NCBI GenBank assembly: GCA_009760855.2
Contig: WPIO01000046.1
Coordinates: 1,598,501-1,662,500 of the forward strand
DNA: 64,000 bases
Origin: Cristatella mucedo
Taxonomy: Eukaryota > Bryozoa > Phylactolaemata > Cristatellidae
Direction of reading: 5' to 3'
The notes under the pieces are model-generated. The model had not been told where the DNA came from, did no database searches, and worked only from the letters and a program-made list of their open reading frames with translations. Position 1 is the first letter of the stretch, and each line of letters begins with the position of its first letter. The position numbers were made by a program, and so were the translations under genes. Shown here one piece after another: positions 11,479-24,331 of the stretch.

Positions 11479-12040
11479 ATCCTAACGATTGCTGGTTTCC
11501 CAGTCGCGTGTAAGGCGAAACAGAGATAAATTTAGAATAGCAATTAAAAGCAAAGATGAATGTAGGAGATTGACGAGCAAGAACTGGACGAAGACATTGA
11601 CATTGACTGAGTTTACCGGAGCATACCAAAGAGAAAATCGAACATGTCCCTCAACAAAGCTCAGGCTTGCTTGTTAGGGAACTTTGTCCATAGATATCAA
11701 CGATGTGCCACTACTTACTGCAAATACTGGCAGTCTCGGAACTTTGTCGGCTGGCCTCAAAGATGCCACTTATTAATCTTTAATGTTAATTTTTCCCCTC
11801 ACTTTTTGAAAGCATAAACTCACTTTGCTGTGTGACTTTTGGATAACAAACAGCTGCCTGTAGCAGGGCATTGCCAGGATTCCATGCAGGGGGCTAAACC
11901 TGCAAAACCATTTGATCGTGCTTCTTTTGCAGCAAATGTAGCTGACCGTGTAGTGGAGGAGTTCCTACCTCCTCTCTCGCATATTCTCACCCTCATGCAC
12001 TCATGATTTCTCCTCTCCTCTCTGTCTCATTCATTCGCTT

Positions 12041-12042
<2 letters not shown>
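11479..12042. other. Unassigned sequence
   Basis: Nothing recognised beyond the hairpin upstream. Confidence 0.35.

Positions 12043-12112
<70 letters not shown>
12043..12112 (+). repeat. (TC)n microsatellite
   Basis: Pure TC run of about 35 units. A short (TCTG)n block follows at 12162-12180 within CT-rich sequence. Confidence 0.97.
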
Positions 12113-12114
<2 letters not shown>

Positions 12115-12189
12115 TTCTCATCTCATTTACCACCTTTCATATCTCCTCTGTCTCCCTCTCTGTCTGTCTGTCTGTCTGTCTTGCTCCCA

Positions 12190-14330
12190 CTTCTCTCCCC
12201 TTCTGTATCTCACACACTCCATATTCCAGTAGACTCATTTGATCAGGCTCTGCATGGCACCTGCGTCATCGGGCATTCGAGCGAATCGATTGCACAGCAG
12301 CAACGTTGGCTGCCATTGCGATGGGTATCACCCTTAGCGGGCAGCTCGCAGGGACCACCTGGGACCTTCACACGGTATGTCCCGAGCAAAAGAAGTCCGT
12401 AGACATTACAATGTGTATCATAAGAAGAACGGTTTTCACTTAACGTTTGGCTTAAGTAATAGCTTGTTGTCGGCGAAGCAAATACCATCTGCTGGAGAGA
12501 GTTGCTCCGACGTGGAAACTAGGTCACCCAAAAGGGTTCTCACCACGACTCGCTGCCACGATCTCCTGGAGACCTAGCACTGCCCGAGCAGTCCTTGAGT
12601 TGGCTGACATCTAATGGTTCATTTGAGCTGCCAGCCAGTGGAGCTGTGAAGCCAGCAGGAAACCCAAATGAAGACAGCCTGGGCTGTTTAAAGTGCAACT
12701 CTATCCAGGCACCCTTGCTGCTTGGCATGTTATTTTTGCAGCCTAGGTCGAGCTTCCTTGGCCATAGTATCCAGCAATCCCATTAAAATAACCCCCGAGG
12801 AAACCGGCACAATTCAGCACAGAGCAAGCATTGTCAGTCGATTGCTGGCAACTGAGGCAGACTCGTGTGAATGCACTGCTGAAAATACATGTCATGCATC
12901 GTGTTTATTTTATTGGTACAAACCAGTACTGTCTCGACTTAATTGACTTTTTAAGTTATCTAATTGCATTTCGTTGGCAGGAGTGAGATCTATCGAAATG
13001 ACTTCTTTTTAGTAGAGTTGTCAAGCAAAGATCCATAACGGATTGGGAAATGCCACTGCAAACTTCAACATAACGGGGTGTTGGCTTTCAATTCAATCAA
13101 ATTTGAAAATATACTGGTCAAAAGTGGATGGACTAAACGCAACACAGTTTTAAGTCTGGTTCTGTACAAGCCTGCAAACGTTGGTTAACTAATGAAAAAT
13201 TTATGGTTATACCACTCATATGCTAGACTTTGGACTGCTATTTGGTTTTCCATGCCTAATGCAGATACCAAATTCTCGTGAGTATACTATGTAAGCATGA
13301 ATCTGAAATGGACGCTTAGCAATGCTACTAGTGTGTACTATATAAAAACCCTGCACCAACTTTTCCTGACTTTTTGAAATATCCACGCGACTCTGGTCCA
13401 CTGCACAAAAAAGGAATAACTGCTGCAGGCAGGCTTTAAGAGTAACAATTTTTCATCACACAAATTTCTCTATAGTTGCAGTTGGGGTACATTGGAATTG
13501 AAACGTTAGAATGCTACATGCACCAGTGTGAACATGCATGAGCCACCTATTGTTTCACAATCTATTGTTAGGCTGCATAGTCAGCCAGTCAAGCAGACTC
13601 CCGGCTTAGAGCCAGTAAGTTATATGCCAAGTCTGGTGCAATGCACTCGTGATTTTCTGTGGCCATGAAACAGACTGGTCTATGTTATGGATGTGGCCTT
13701 TACCTGTTAAGGTATGGGGGCTCCTTATCGCTGCCACCCTCAGCATACCTGCTTGTGTCGGGGCAGTGCTTCTTGGACTCGCAAGCTGTACTTTGAGAAG
13801 CCAGCTTCATCGGTCACATGTCAAGCGTCGGCAGGACTAGCACAGCTACATGTGCTATGCTAGTAGCAGAGGACTTTGGTGCTGAAGCCACTGCAGTGCG
13901 TTCGGAACAGTATCATCTTGGCTCTTGCTAGAGACACTGTGCCACCGGTCTAGGTGACTTTAAAAAAAGAAGAGGAAAACTGACACATTGTTGTTAGCCG
14001 ACCGAGACCATTATTAGTACTGTAGTGACTCAGAATACACCGTGTAGTCTGAGTAACTATGCAATCTCTATATTGAGACTACCCATTTAGACCGTCTTTT
14101 CTTTGCTACCTTCAGTAGTCGTTTCCCCGATGGTGCACTGTCTCCTGCCTTCTCATAGTCACATCTAGCCATCGTCGCTGTAGAACAGATTGCCTGTTCA
14201 GGTTGCCCAGAGTTAGGATTGGCCTAAGTTTGACCACCTTGGTCACGGCCAGGCTGCTGCTCAGTGCACCTGCTTGGCACTCCCATTTGAATCTACAGCT
14301 GATATCTCAGCTGATTTGGCAGCCGCACTT
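12190..14330. other. Unassigned sequence
   Basis: About 2.1 kb with only short overlapping open frames (under 85 codons) on both strands. No domain, tRNA or family repeat recognised. Confidence 0.35.
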
Positions 14331-14334
14331 GTAT

Positions 14335-14475
14335 AGTGGTAGAAGGGCCTTGTCGGTGGCTATCACTAATGCTTGCAGTTGACAATAAAGGATCGCTTAA
14401 CTGCAGGATTCGAACCCATGACCTCGATCGTGAAGAGCGAGCACTTTACCTCATGGGCCATCACGGCCCAGTAGC
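14335..14475 (-). mobile_element. SINE-1 (tRNA-derived)
   Basis: On the minus strand it shows a tRNA-like A-box region (GTGATGGCCCATGAGG) and a B box GGTTCGAATCC, followed by the SINE-1 body with 'aggcttt'-type stem-loops. Its 3' part is more diverged than in other copies. Confidence 0.75.
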
Positions 14476-14860
14476 GATACCTGGCATATGCTATATAGGG
14501 CTGTGTGCTGACACATCGTGCCCTTTCTTACCAGCGGCTCCTCAGCTGTTTAGCCTATGAAGCCGGCAGTGGAATCTCCAACCCAGCCTGTTTTAACGAG
14601 TCCAGCTGCTGGGGCAATCTGGACGTGAGATCGACTCTCAATTAGCAGCCCCGAACCGGCCAGTCCCTAGTCCATCTGCCAGGCGATGGCTGCACGTTGA
14701 CTCAACCTGCAGAGGTAGAAACAACGTGTTGTGAAACAATCATCATAAGCCACAGTACCAAGGAGAGTAAAGGTTGTTTGGCTACTGGTGCACTGCCAAG
14801 CGGTTTCCCTAGATAATCTGGCACGAGCCCAACTCTGCTCTTTGCTCTAGCAGCCTCAGA

Positions 14861-14956
14861 GAGAGAGAGAGAAAGAGAGAGGGAGAGAGAGAGGGAGAGG
14901 AGGGAGAGAGAGAGAGAGGGAGGGAGAGGGAGAGAAAGATGTAGAGCGAGAGGGAC

Positions 14957-15001
<45 letters not shown>

Positions 15002-15083
15002 GGGAGAGAGAGAGTGGGAGAGGAGGGAGAGGGAGAGAGGGAGGGAGAGGGAGAGAAAGATGGAGAGCGAGAGGGACACAGCG

Positions 15084-15114
<31 letters not shown>

Positions 15115-15998
15115 GGGAGAGAGAGTGGGAGAGGAGGGAGAGGGAGAGAGGGAGGGAGAGGGAGAGAAATATGGAGAGTGAGAGGGACACAGAGAGAGAG
15201 AAAGAGAGAGCGAGAGAGAGAGAGAGGGATGAGGGAGAGGGAGATGAAGATGGAGAGAGGGGGGACAGACAGACAGACAGAGAGGGAGGGAGAGGAAGAG
15301 AGAGGGGGACAGACAGAGAGGGAGAGAGAGAGAGGGAGAGAGAGAGAGGGAGAGAGAGGGAAGAGGAAGGAGGAGAGAGGGGTAATTATGGATAAGGAGG
15401 GGATGGAGATGGAGAGAAGATGAGAAATAGAGAAGGTGAGAGAGAGCAGAGGTGACGGAGACACGAGAGAGAGGAAGAGGAGAGAGCAAGAGAGAGGGCA
15501 GGAGAGAGAGAGGATGGGAGAGGGAGATGAAAATGGAGACAGAGGGGGACTAGGACAGTACAGACAGAGAGGGAGGAGAGAGGAGGGATAGGAGATGAGA
15601 GATGGCTGATGGAAGAGAGAGAGGGAGGAGGAGAGAGGGAGAGAGAGGAGAGATTGAAGAGGAGACAGAAGAGTGGGGAGAGAGAGATAGAGATGAAGAT
15701 GCAAGAGAGAGGACAGGAGAGAGAAGAAGTAGAGATTGGGCAATTGAGGAGAAGATCGAGAGAGAGGAGAGAGAGGAGAGAGAGATGAGACGATGTGGAG
15801 ATGAAGATGGAGGGATGAAATAGATTTAAGAGCGGGGGGAGACAGGAAGACAAGACAGAGGAGGGAAAGGAGAGGGCAGAGAGAGGGGGACAGACAGAGA
15901 GAGAGCGAGAAAGGGTGGGAGAGAGAGGGAGAGAGAGTGGGAGAGGAGGGAGAGGGAGAGAGGGATGGAGAGGGAGGGAAAGATGGAGAGCAAGAGGG

Positions 15999-16074
<76 letters not shown>

Positions 16075-16705
16075 GGGATGAGGGAGAGGGAGATGAAGAT
16101 GGAGAGAGGGGGACAGACAGACAGACAGAGAGGGAGGGAGAGGGAGGGAGAGGGAGGGAGAGGGAGGGAGAGGGAGGGAGAGGGAGAGAGAGGGAGGGAG
16201 AGGGAGGGAGAGGGAGGGAGAGGGAGGGAGAGGGAGGGAGAGGGAGGGAGAGGGGGACAGACAGACAGAGAGAGAGGGAGGGAGAGGGAGAGAGAGGGGG
16301 ACAGACAGACAGACAGAGAGAGACAGAGAGAGAGACAGAGAGAGAGAGGGAGGGGGAGAGAGAGGGGGATGAGGGAGAGGGAGATGAAGATGGAGAGAAG
16401 CGGACAGACAGACAGCGAGAGAGAGGGAGGGAGAGAGAGGGGGACAGAGAGAAAAAGAGAGGGAGAGAGAGGGAGAGAGAGGGAGAGAGAGGGAGGGAGA
16501 GGAAGAGAGAGAGACTAAGTCAGAGAGAGGGACAGAGAGAGGAGAGATAAAGACAGAGAGAGGAGAGATATAGAGACAGAGAGACAGAGACAAGGAGAGA
16601 GAGAGAGAGAGAGAGACAGGGAGACAGAGACAGAGACAGAGAGACAGAGACAGAGAGACAGAGAGACAGAGAGAGACAGAGAGAGACAGAGAGACAGAGA
16701 GAGAC

Positions 16706-16774
<69 letters not shown>
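14861..16774 (+). repeat. 1.9-kb (GA)-rich satellite-like array with higher-order repeats
   Basis: Almost pure polypurine. Within it, motif blocks recur: a block ending gggacacag at 14952, 15073, 15184 and 15996; a block gagggagagggagatgaaga near 15231, 16080 and 16371 leading into (GACA)n; twelve tandem decamers AGGGAGGGAG at 16131-16250 (one variant); and pure (GA)n to 16774. The centre (about 15400-15850) is more degenerate and presumably older. Frames up to about 320 codons are Leu/Ser/Pro or Arg/Glu/Gly repeats and are not proteins. Confidence 0.97.
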
Positions 16775-16779
<5 letters not shown>

Positions 16780-17624
16780 AGTGACGTGCCACACCGGCGG
16801 CTGCTTCTTACCCTAGTTGTGCGGCACCAGCATATGAAAAACAATAGCCACCGTAGATGAAAAAGAGTGGTATGGAAATGAAGAGGCAATATCCCCAGTT
16901 CCCATGTACCCCACCCAACCCAGCAATCCGATGCCTCCCAACCGCCTCAAGCTTTATATAAGAACTTTGAAATGAGTAACTTCTAAACACGTTATTTTAT
17001 CACGAAATTGAACTCTAGAACATCTTGAGGAGATGTGATCGGAGTCTAGAGATACTTGAACGAATAGCAATGGGACAGGTCGACCTGTGCAGCTGCTGTC
17101 GGCTCATTCGGACTACCTGTCTAAAGCTAGGATGCGAAACCTGTGTTGTAATTTTAACAATCAGCTTCCGATTCACTAGAATGCTTAGCATTCACTGCAC
17201 CGACACAACAATGTCTGGTACTGCATTTTGTGACCACTTCTAGAATACTTGCTGCAAAGCACCTAGCAAGGCAAAATAAATTGCATTGCCTGCCTTATGC
17301 TTGCTTGAATGCATAAGCTAGGATCTTGATTAAGCCATATTCAAAGTTTAACTTTTGTGTTTGTTATACCTCATGATGGTGATTGATCAAAAGGTCACAG
17401 AAAGGGTTCGATTGTCACCTCGAAATGATCAGCAATATTTTGCAATTCAACCATTGTCTGCTTTGCTGAACTGTTGGTCATGAGAAGTTGTTTTCCAGAA
17501 GAGTTGTAATGTTCAAATGGTGCATACCAAGTGCATTTATTACGGGGGACACCTAGGGTAGCAAAAATTGATTGAGTTAATATCTTTCCGGCCACTCAGA
17601 TGACAAATGACAGCAGTGCCGTTG
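16780..17624. other. Unassigned sequence
   Basis: No gene or repeat family recognised. Confidence 0.35.
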
Positions 17625-17795
17625 GATCTCTGCCCCGGTGGCAAGGTGCTTGCACTGCACCAACCGGGCAGTGGGTTCGAGTCGTGTAGCAGGCAATCCC
17701 CTATTGCCTGCTACATTCGGGATGACAGCTGCTAAGGCTCTTCTGCAGCTATGTGAATGAGGCCATTGGGTCAGCCGAGCTTTACTTTTCTCTTT
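17625..17795 (+). mobile_element. SINE-1-related divergent copy
   Basis: tRNA-like head with a 'ccccggtggcaaggtgcttg' region and a B-box-like GGTTCGAGTCG (17674-17684). A perfect 12-bp stem-loop follows (17686-17697 pairing with 17703-17714), then 'ctaaggctcttctgcagcta' as in the SINE-1 body. It shares its head type with the fragment at 55225-55340, which suggests a subfamily. Confidence 0.7.
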
Positions 17796-18075
17796 ATATT
17801 TGATTAAAACGTGAGAAAATGGCCTAAAATTATCCAGGTAGCCAGGCTCGCATGCCAGCCTCTATTTTACTGGCACCTCTCTCAGATCGACAGCTCCGAG
17901 ACAGCACGAGAATGATAAGGTCAGCCAGCAGCAGCGCTTCGAGCAGTTGCATTTTAACTCCACTAAACACGTGCTATACTTTTGAGCTAAACCCAGATTT
18001 AAGTTGGATCTTGAATCCTGAATTTAACGGCTTCGCTGGTGACTACCGGTTCTGTCACACTTTTTGGACGGCATC

Positions 18076-18083
18076 CCTCTCTC

Positions 18084-18154
<71 letters not shown>

Positions 18155-18160
18155 TTCTCT
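18076..18160 (+). repeat. (CT)n microsatellite
   Basis: CT run with two short interruptions at its edges. Confidence 0.95.
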
Positions 18161-18164
18161 CTAT

Positions 18165-19861
18165 GTTCGTGTAAGCCTTGCTAGTGCATTTAGAAATTTA
18201 TAAACTGTGGCTGGGCCATGACTTTCTCGCATTGCATTACACTTTTGCTTAGAGATGACGACCCGAGACGTATGGAGAAGGGGCCTGAAGGCGCTCTTGG
18301 ATGTACCCAAGGAGAGTGGCATCCTGCTTGGAGGCACCGCCATTCCTGCTGCTTCTGCCCTCTTCGGCCAAGTTTGGCCGCATTTTTTTACATTCTCAGA
18401 GCAAGGTCTACGAGTCTAGAATGCCGACCTGGACGTGGCTCATGTTTGCATGCCACCTTGTCGTGCGACCCTGTAGGGACTCTTCCACTACACGGTCAGC
18501 TACATCACTGTTACGGTTGGATTGGCTTAGGTTGCCTTTTGTCATTCGATATTTTATACTTGTCTGCAAATAAGAAGAATGATACTACTACTCAAAATTT
18601 GCCTTATTCTCATAGTCCAGTGTAAACAGCAACCAGATCATGATGAAACAAATTTTAGTACGATCAAAAGTCGATCCCCGAGAACATGTAGCATGCAAAG
18701 TAGCTGCTACTGGTCACCAAATCGGATGACCGTGTGCAGTCTGCATCACTGGCTGCAGTGCCACTTTGGTCGGCGTGGATAAGGAATGAAGCATGATTTA
18801 ATTTCTACTATCTAAATAGACACAGGGGAGGGCCAATTGCAATGTCTCTATTTGATTTATGTAAGAAGGCATTTCAAAATTAGATTACCACGGTCTAGAC
18901 CAGGTCAACCATGGAGTTTGTCTTCTGTAGGTCACTTTGGTGTGCTACGTCAGATCTGCTGGACTCGTGGCATCTTAAGCAGAGACGGCCAGACAAGTGG
19001 CTGGAAAGAGCGCCTGATTATTGCTTGTTCCTGCTGATAATCGCGTGTTCTATGCTGACTAAAGCCAACAGCAGGTGCTTGCAGTGTTCGGTGTAGACTA
19101 ATTGGAACCGCGAGTCAAATGACAGCTCTGGTGTCAAGACAAAGCAGATGGAAGACTTGAGCATGGCGATAGCTGACGGTTGCGCTTTTTTTCCGTGTGA
19201 CAAGCTGAATCGACTGCAATTTACGAACCCCGGAATCTTACTTTGGCATTCGATGAAGCTGAAATGAATTCAGCCTCAAGTACCTCCGGCTCGTTGGACC
19301 TGCATGCGACTGGCTGCTTAGCGGCCTCTGGGCAAGGCTTGAGGATGAGCTGCAGTAGGAGCATTCAGCTCTCCGGTTGAAAGCCGTGAAAGGAACAGCG
19401 AGTGAGATTTTTGCAGATATCAACCGGCATGCTGGGCAAGGATCGCAACGCAGCTAGCTGTCTCACAGAGAGACCGAGTAGCGAGCACGAAAGTATCGAG
19501 GCGAGGCCAGGCCGGCCAGGTGTCCTGGGCGCCTGCCCCACAAGAAACTAGGCGAGCCGTGGCCACAAGGAAGAGAACATTGCAGGCACGTGAGCCGCAC
19601 GACTTCCAACAAGCTAAGGTTCCGTCTGAGGAACATAGTGCCGGCATGCGGAATTCAGCAGCGATGGGCTGAACAACTGTGGCTGCCCAAGTGACATGTC
19701 ATGCAGTAGCCAAGGTACACGTAAGGGACCCGCATGAGAGAAAGCTCAACCAGATCACTTTTTACATGTCTGCCACCAGCACATTTTTCTCACGGGTGCA
19801 CGTTGTGCCACAGCAGAACAGAGGTCGGTGTCTAATGCAAAGCTGTGCAAGAAAATGCTAT
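18165..19861. other. Unassigned sequence
   Basis: About 1.7 kb. Open frames up to 135 codons (18218-18625, plus) have no recognisable domain and overlap frames on the other strand. I do not call a gene. Confidence 0.35.
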
Positions 19862-20400
19862 AAATAACAATATTAATACATTTGTATAGCACTTTAAGAG
19901 TGCTATATTGTTTTCTGGCTCTTTACATAAGGCTGGAAAAGAGGAATGTCAACTGATTAACGATAACAAAACACAGATTTTCACTACATGTATGCAAATA
20001 AAGGACATTTCACACAGGCTGATCAAATACTGTGAGGAGGAAGTTAATGTTTAGCTTCATTTATACGTCTTCAAGCTAGGTGATGTCGGATGTCAGTCGG
20101 TATCAGGTTCCGAGTTTTGAGAATATAGGAACTGAAGACATGGACTCCATGGGATTTGAGGTTAGTTAGAAACACAGGTAAGCGACCATAGACAGGGGTG
20201 CAGACGGTACGAGTGGAAGTATGAGGAATGAGTATCTTAGGTCTGGTTGGCTGAGGAAAGCGAATGGAGGGACCTTTAAGTCGATATGCAGCTTGGTTAC
20301 AGTCAACTGTGGCTGGCTCATAGTGCATGCATCGTGATTTTGAAGTATCGAAGTTCAATACCGGATCTGAGAGCAAGTCGATTCAGAAAATTTGAGAAGA
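19862..20400 (-). mobile_element. LINE-A relative, degraded 3' end
   Basis: Starts at an 'aataacaatattaatac' tail, then 'tatagcactttaagagtgct', a diverged LINE-A-type 3' end. The minus frame at 20071-20376 keeps a 'RPKILIPHT...LKSHGVHVFSSYILKTRN' stretch. This aligns loosely with the IPRTNLKSFGDRAFSSYAPKAWN region of LINE-A ORF2. It belongs to a separate or older subfamily. The upstream limit is not clear. Confidence 0.6.
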
Positions 20401-22219
20401 TTTTCAGCAATAGTACAGTCTGCTTTGTGCATAGAAATGTAGCTGCCGACAAGCAACTGATTCCAAGCAAAGCACGAGCTCACTCGAGCCAATAAATATC
20501 ACTAATAAACCCGACACGTTTTGAATAAAAATCTGGCTGGCCATTGATGTTGAGATCAGATACCTACTCACCGACTGCTCACACTTGGGGAGACAAAAAG
20601 GAAGGTTTATAAATCAAGTTTTAAAGAAAACAAAGAGTTGTTCAATCGTATTGAGGGACCGACCGCAACAAAACTGTTGATCACGTTGTCATGTGCCAAA
20701 CCGGGTTAAACTTCCGAAAGGGAAGGCGAGCTCCACTGAGCTCCTGGGGTTCGTCGTAAGATGCCACCATTGGTACGTGACTGTGGTTGAATGGTTTTTC
20801 TGCAGCATCACTGCTAAAACTCAGAAACCATATTCTTACAGTGCGCATTCGCAAACCATGCCATACTGGAGCTCTTTACTTACTGCTCTGTCTCGGTGGT
20901 TTGTGGCATAAAATAGCCAAAGTAGCATCGCACTTTGCTACTACATTTAGGGTAGACACCGACACAATTTTTAGGATAGATGGCATCAAAAACAGCCAAC
21001 TGTATGTGCCAATCCACTTCTGGTCCAACATGGTTGATGCAGTTTCTACATAATCTCTTATGCTGTAAAGTTTGAACTGCATGGTGAAATTTTTACAAAG
21101 AATTGCATCATAAAAATCGGCAAAAGATTGCATTGACTTCCATGACTTCTTCAGTCTTCTCAGCAGCACTAACTAGAAGAGCTACTGCTACTGCAATAAG
21201 TAACACTGAGAGATCAATGCATCTGCCTATCAGCTTAATGCTTAAGCAACGGAAATATAAATGAATTATAATAAATAATCATAATAAATGAATCATACTT
21301 AAACTGTCACTCAAGTTCTTGGCCGCTGCATCAAAAATCAAATCTGAAGCTTAAAAGAAACAGGACTCACGAGCCCGATGGAAACACTATCACGACCACA
21401 TGCTAAAGTCACCATGCTTATGTACTGTACTGACGTATGCTATAAAGAGGAAAAATAATTTTCTCTTGTTTAGATAAAAAAAAATAATTGCTTTGGCCTA
21501 ACGGTAACCAAAACACTTTTTATCATGGCCGATGATGGCCTTATTTTTTAAACAGTGAGCAGTGAAACGCATACATGCAAAGTTGTTAGATTATGAAAAT
21601 ACTTGAGATTATTAGCAGTTCCAGAATTAAACTTGGTGGAGACCGGATGACATAATCTATGGTTTAGACGTTATACAAAGTCTGATTCGAGAATTGTTTA
21701 GTTAATTGTACTCTGGGTTTGTATACTCTGGGCTTCGAAGTGAGTAGTAGGCTATGGCTGGTGCAATAAAAACGAACCTCTCTCTGTGCCTACGGAATTG
21801 ACTGGTCTGCATTAATGACTTGGACTTGTTAATTCAAGGCATGGGCGATCTCGATTTCTGCCGTGTTGTGCTATAGGGTCGGCCTACCTATCTGCATGCT
21901 TCGGTGCGTCCACCGTGAGTCGTTAGCCAGGCCTCGAGAGACGCCGGCTCCACCAGTATTTGGTGAACGGTCGCGCATGAACTTGCACCTTTAGCTGCAC
22001 TGATGCAGCAAAGGACTTAGCAGGCAAGCCACAATCCGTTTATATATAGGCGATAATATAGGCGAGCAAACATGTGGCTGCTGTGCCAACAGTTTGGAGA
22101 CACAGGACTTATAACATTGCACCAACCTTCTGTGCTTCTGATGGTATCTTGGATATCGCCACCTACTTATGCTTCCAAAGTACATTATCTCTCGGTGAGT
22201 AGGATTGCTCTCACCTCTG
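20401..22219. other. Unassigned sequence
   Basis: No gene, tRNA or repeat family recognised. Confidence 0.35.
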
Positions 22220-23115
22220 CTGCATTTCCCTTACGAATGAGCTGTTCCATCGTCAGAACACCGGTCACCTCTGCTGCAAAGTCTTGCGTTATTTCTCCCA
22301 ATCGGTCGACCATTACCATATGCTCGGAATGTGGGTGTCCCCTTTAATAATCGCTTGAATTTTGAAAGTTTCGTGAAGACGACTGCCGGCCGCCTCCACA
22401 GCTGGCCATCAGTCCGATCCCTGTCTAAGATTATGAGCTGTCTATAGTGGTGGCTTACAAAAATCCAACTAGGTCCTTCATTCTGTCTAGGCAGGGCTAC
22501 TGTAATTTCGTTTCGGCTGAGCTGGCGAAAAAAGCCATTAAGCCGGTGCCAGCTCGTGGTGAATACGGTTGCAAGGCTAGTCAGAAAATTACAGAGGTTC
22601 AACCACGAGTTTCCTTTGCTGAAGGAACTACGATGGCTTCCGGTTGATCAAGGGATACAGTGCAAAATTCTTAACAGTCACAAAGCTCGCCACGGCTTGG
22701 CTCCTTCACACCTAGCTGAACTGCTGCACCAGTTTCAGCCTCCTTGTGCCTTCAGGTTCTTAATGGTCGATACATTAGCTGTTCCTTTCATACCCCTAAA
22801 GACCGTTGGCAACAGAAGTTTTGCTCTGCTGGTCCTAGACTGTGGAACTCACTTTCATAACTTTGACGAAACGAAATCTATTCTCTTGCTGCCGACTGTG
22901 ACACATTCTTTTCAGCCGTCCTGAACATGCACTTCAATCCTATTCACTTCTCTGACGGCCCTTCCGGACTCAAAATGCTTCCCACTTTCTCTTTGTTGCA
23001 TAAGATTAAGCCTGTTGGTTACCGTATGTGTACCGAAAGCCACAAAGGCTCTGAGTGCGCTACAGAAAACTTTCCTGCTTAACATATACTTGGTCTTGGC
23101 AACTTCGTGGAGATA
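22220..23115 (+). mobile_element. LINE-B 3' region, degraded
   Basis: Plus-strand copy of the C-terminal half of LINE-B. Early sequence matches the 'CLNFKSFIQKTAS' and 'RSLSKIRSCL' region of the copy at 63603-63860. Later sequence matches LAPSHLAELLHQFQP (frame 22556-22924) and the C-terminus to about 23090. There are several frameshifts and stops. The 3' end grades into (CATA)n. Confidence 0.85.
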
Positions 23116-23126
23116 CAGACATAGAT

Positions 23127-23219
23127 GCATACATACATACATACATGCACGCATGCATACATGCATACATACATACATACATACATACATACGTAGGTAC
23201 ATACATACGTACATTCATG
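23127..23219 (+). repeat. (CATA)n / (ATAC)n microsatellite
   Basis: Tetranucleotide repeat with GCATGC-type variants, directly downstream of the LINE-B 3' end. It may be an expansion of that element's simple tail. Confidence 0.95.
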
Positions 23220-23751
23220 CATCTTGGTGATACCCTCTAAACTGAATCTACAGTGTTTCTCGGCACATCAATCTTTAAATCTACAGTGATAAAGAAATAT
23301 GAAAGTGTTCAGACTTTTCCTTATTACCCCTGTAAGTAAACAACGGAAGCACGAGGGAAAAACCAGTAGTGCTGATTCCATCGCAGGTTGCTGATCGTAG
23401 TTCAAATGAGTCTGGGCGACTGCCACGGTGGTGGCCGTGGCTCAATCGTGTCTTTCCAGCCACTGTCTGCTTGGTCGATTGTCCCCGGTAGGCAGGAAGT
23501 TCGGTGCAAACAAAGCAGGAAAACAAACAGACTCTTCTTAGGCCACTACAGCAAACTATGGTCCTTCACCCGTGTCGGTGGGGGGTCAGGTCGAAGGAAA
23601 TACCTGTTTTGATAGCAGACCCACTGAACTCCAGGTAGCAACTGCATCTGCTGGCAATTGTACGGTGGCACCACAGGATCCGTACACACATACCCCACCA
23701 GCAATAGTCATTGGACCAGGATTACTAGCTGCCGACTAAAATATCCGATCC

Positions 23752-23752
<1 letters not shown>
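23220..23752. other. Unassigned sequence
   Basis: Nothing recognised. Confidence 0.35.

Positions 23753-24331
<579 letters not shown>

Noticed and set aside
15826-16794. 322-codon Leu/Ser-rich open frame (minus), with other long frames over the GA and CT arrays
   Set aside because: Pure translation of dinucleotide and short-unit repeats; open in several frames and both strands, with no unique sequence or domain.
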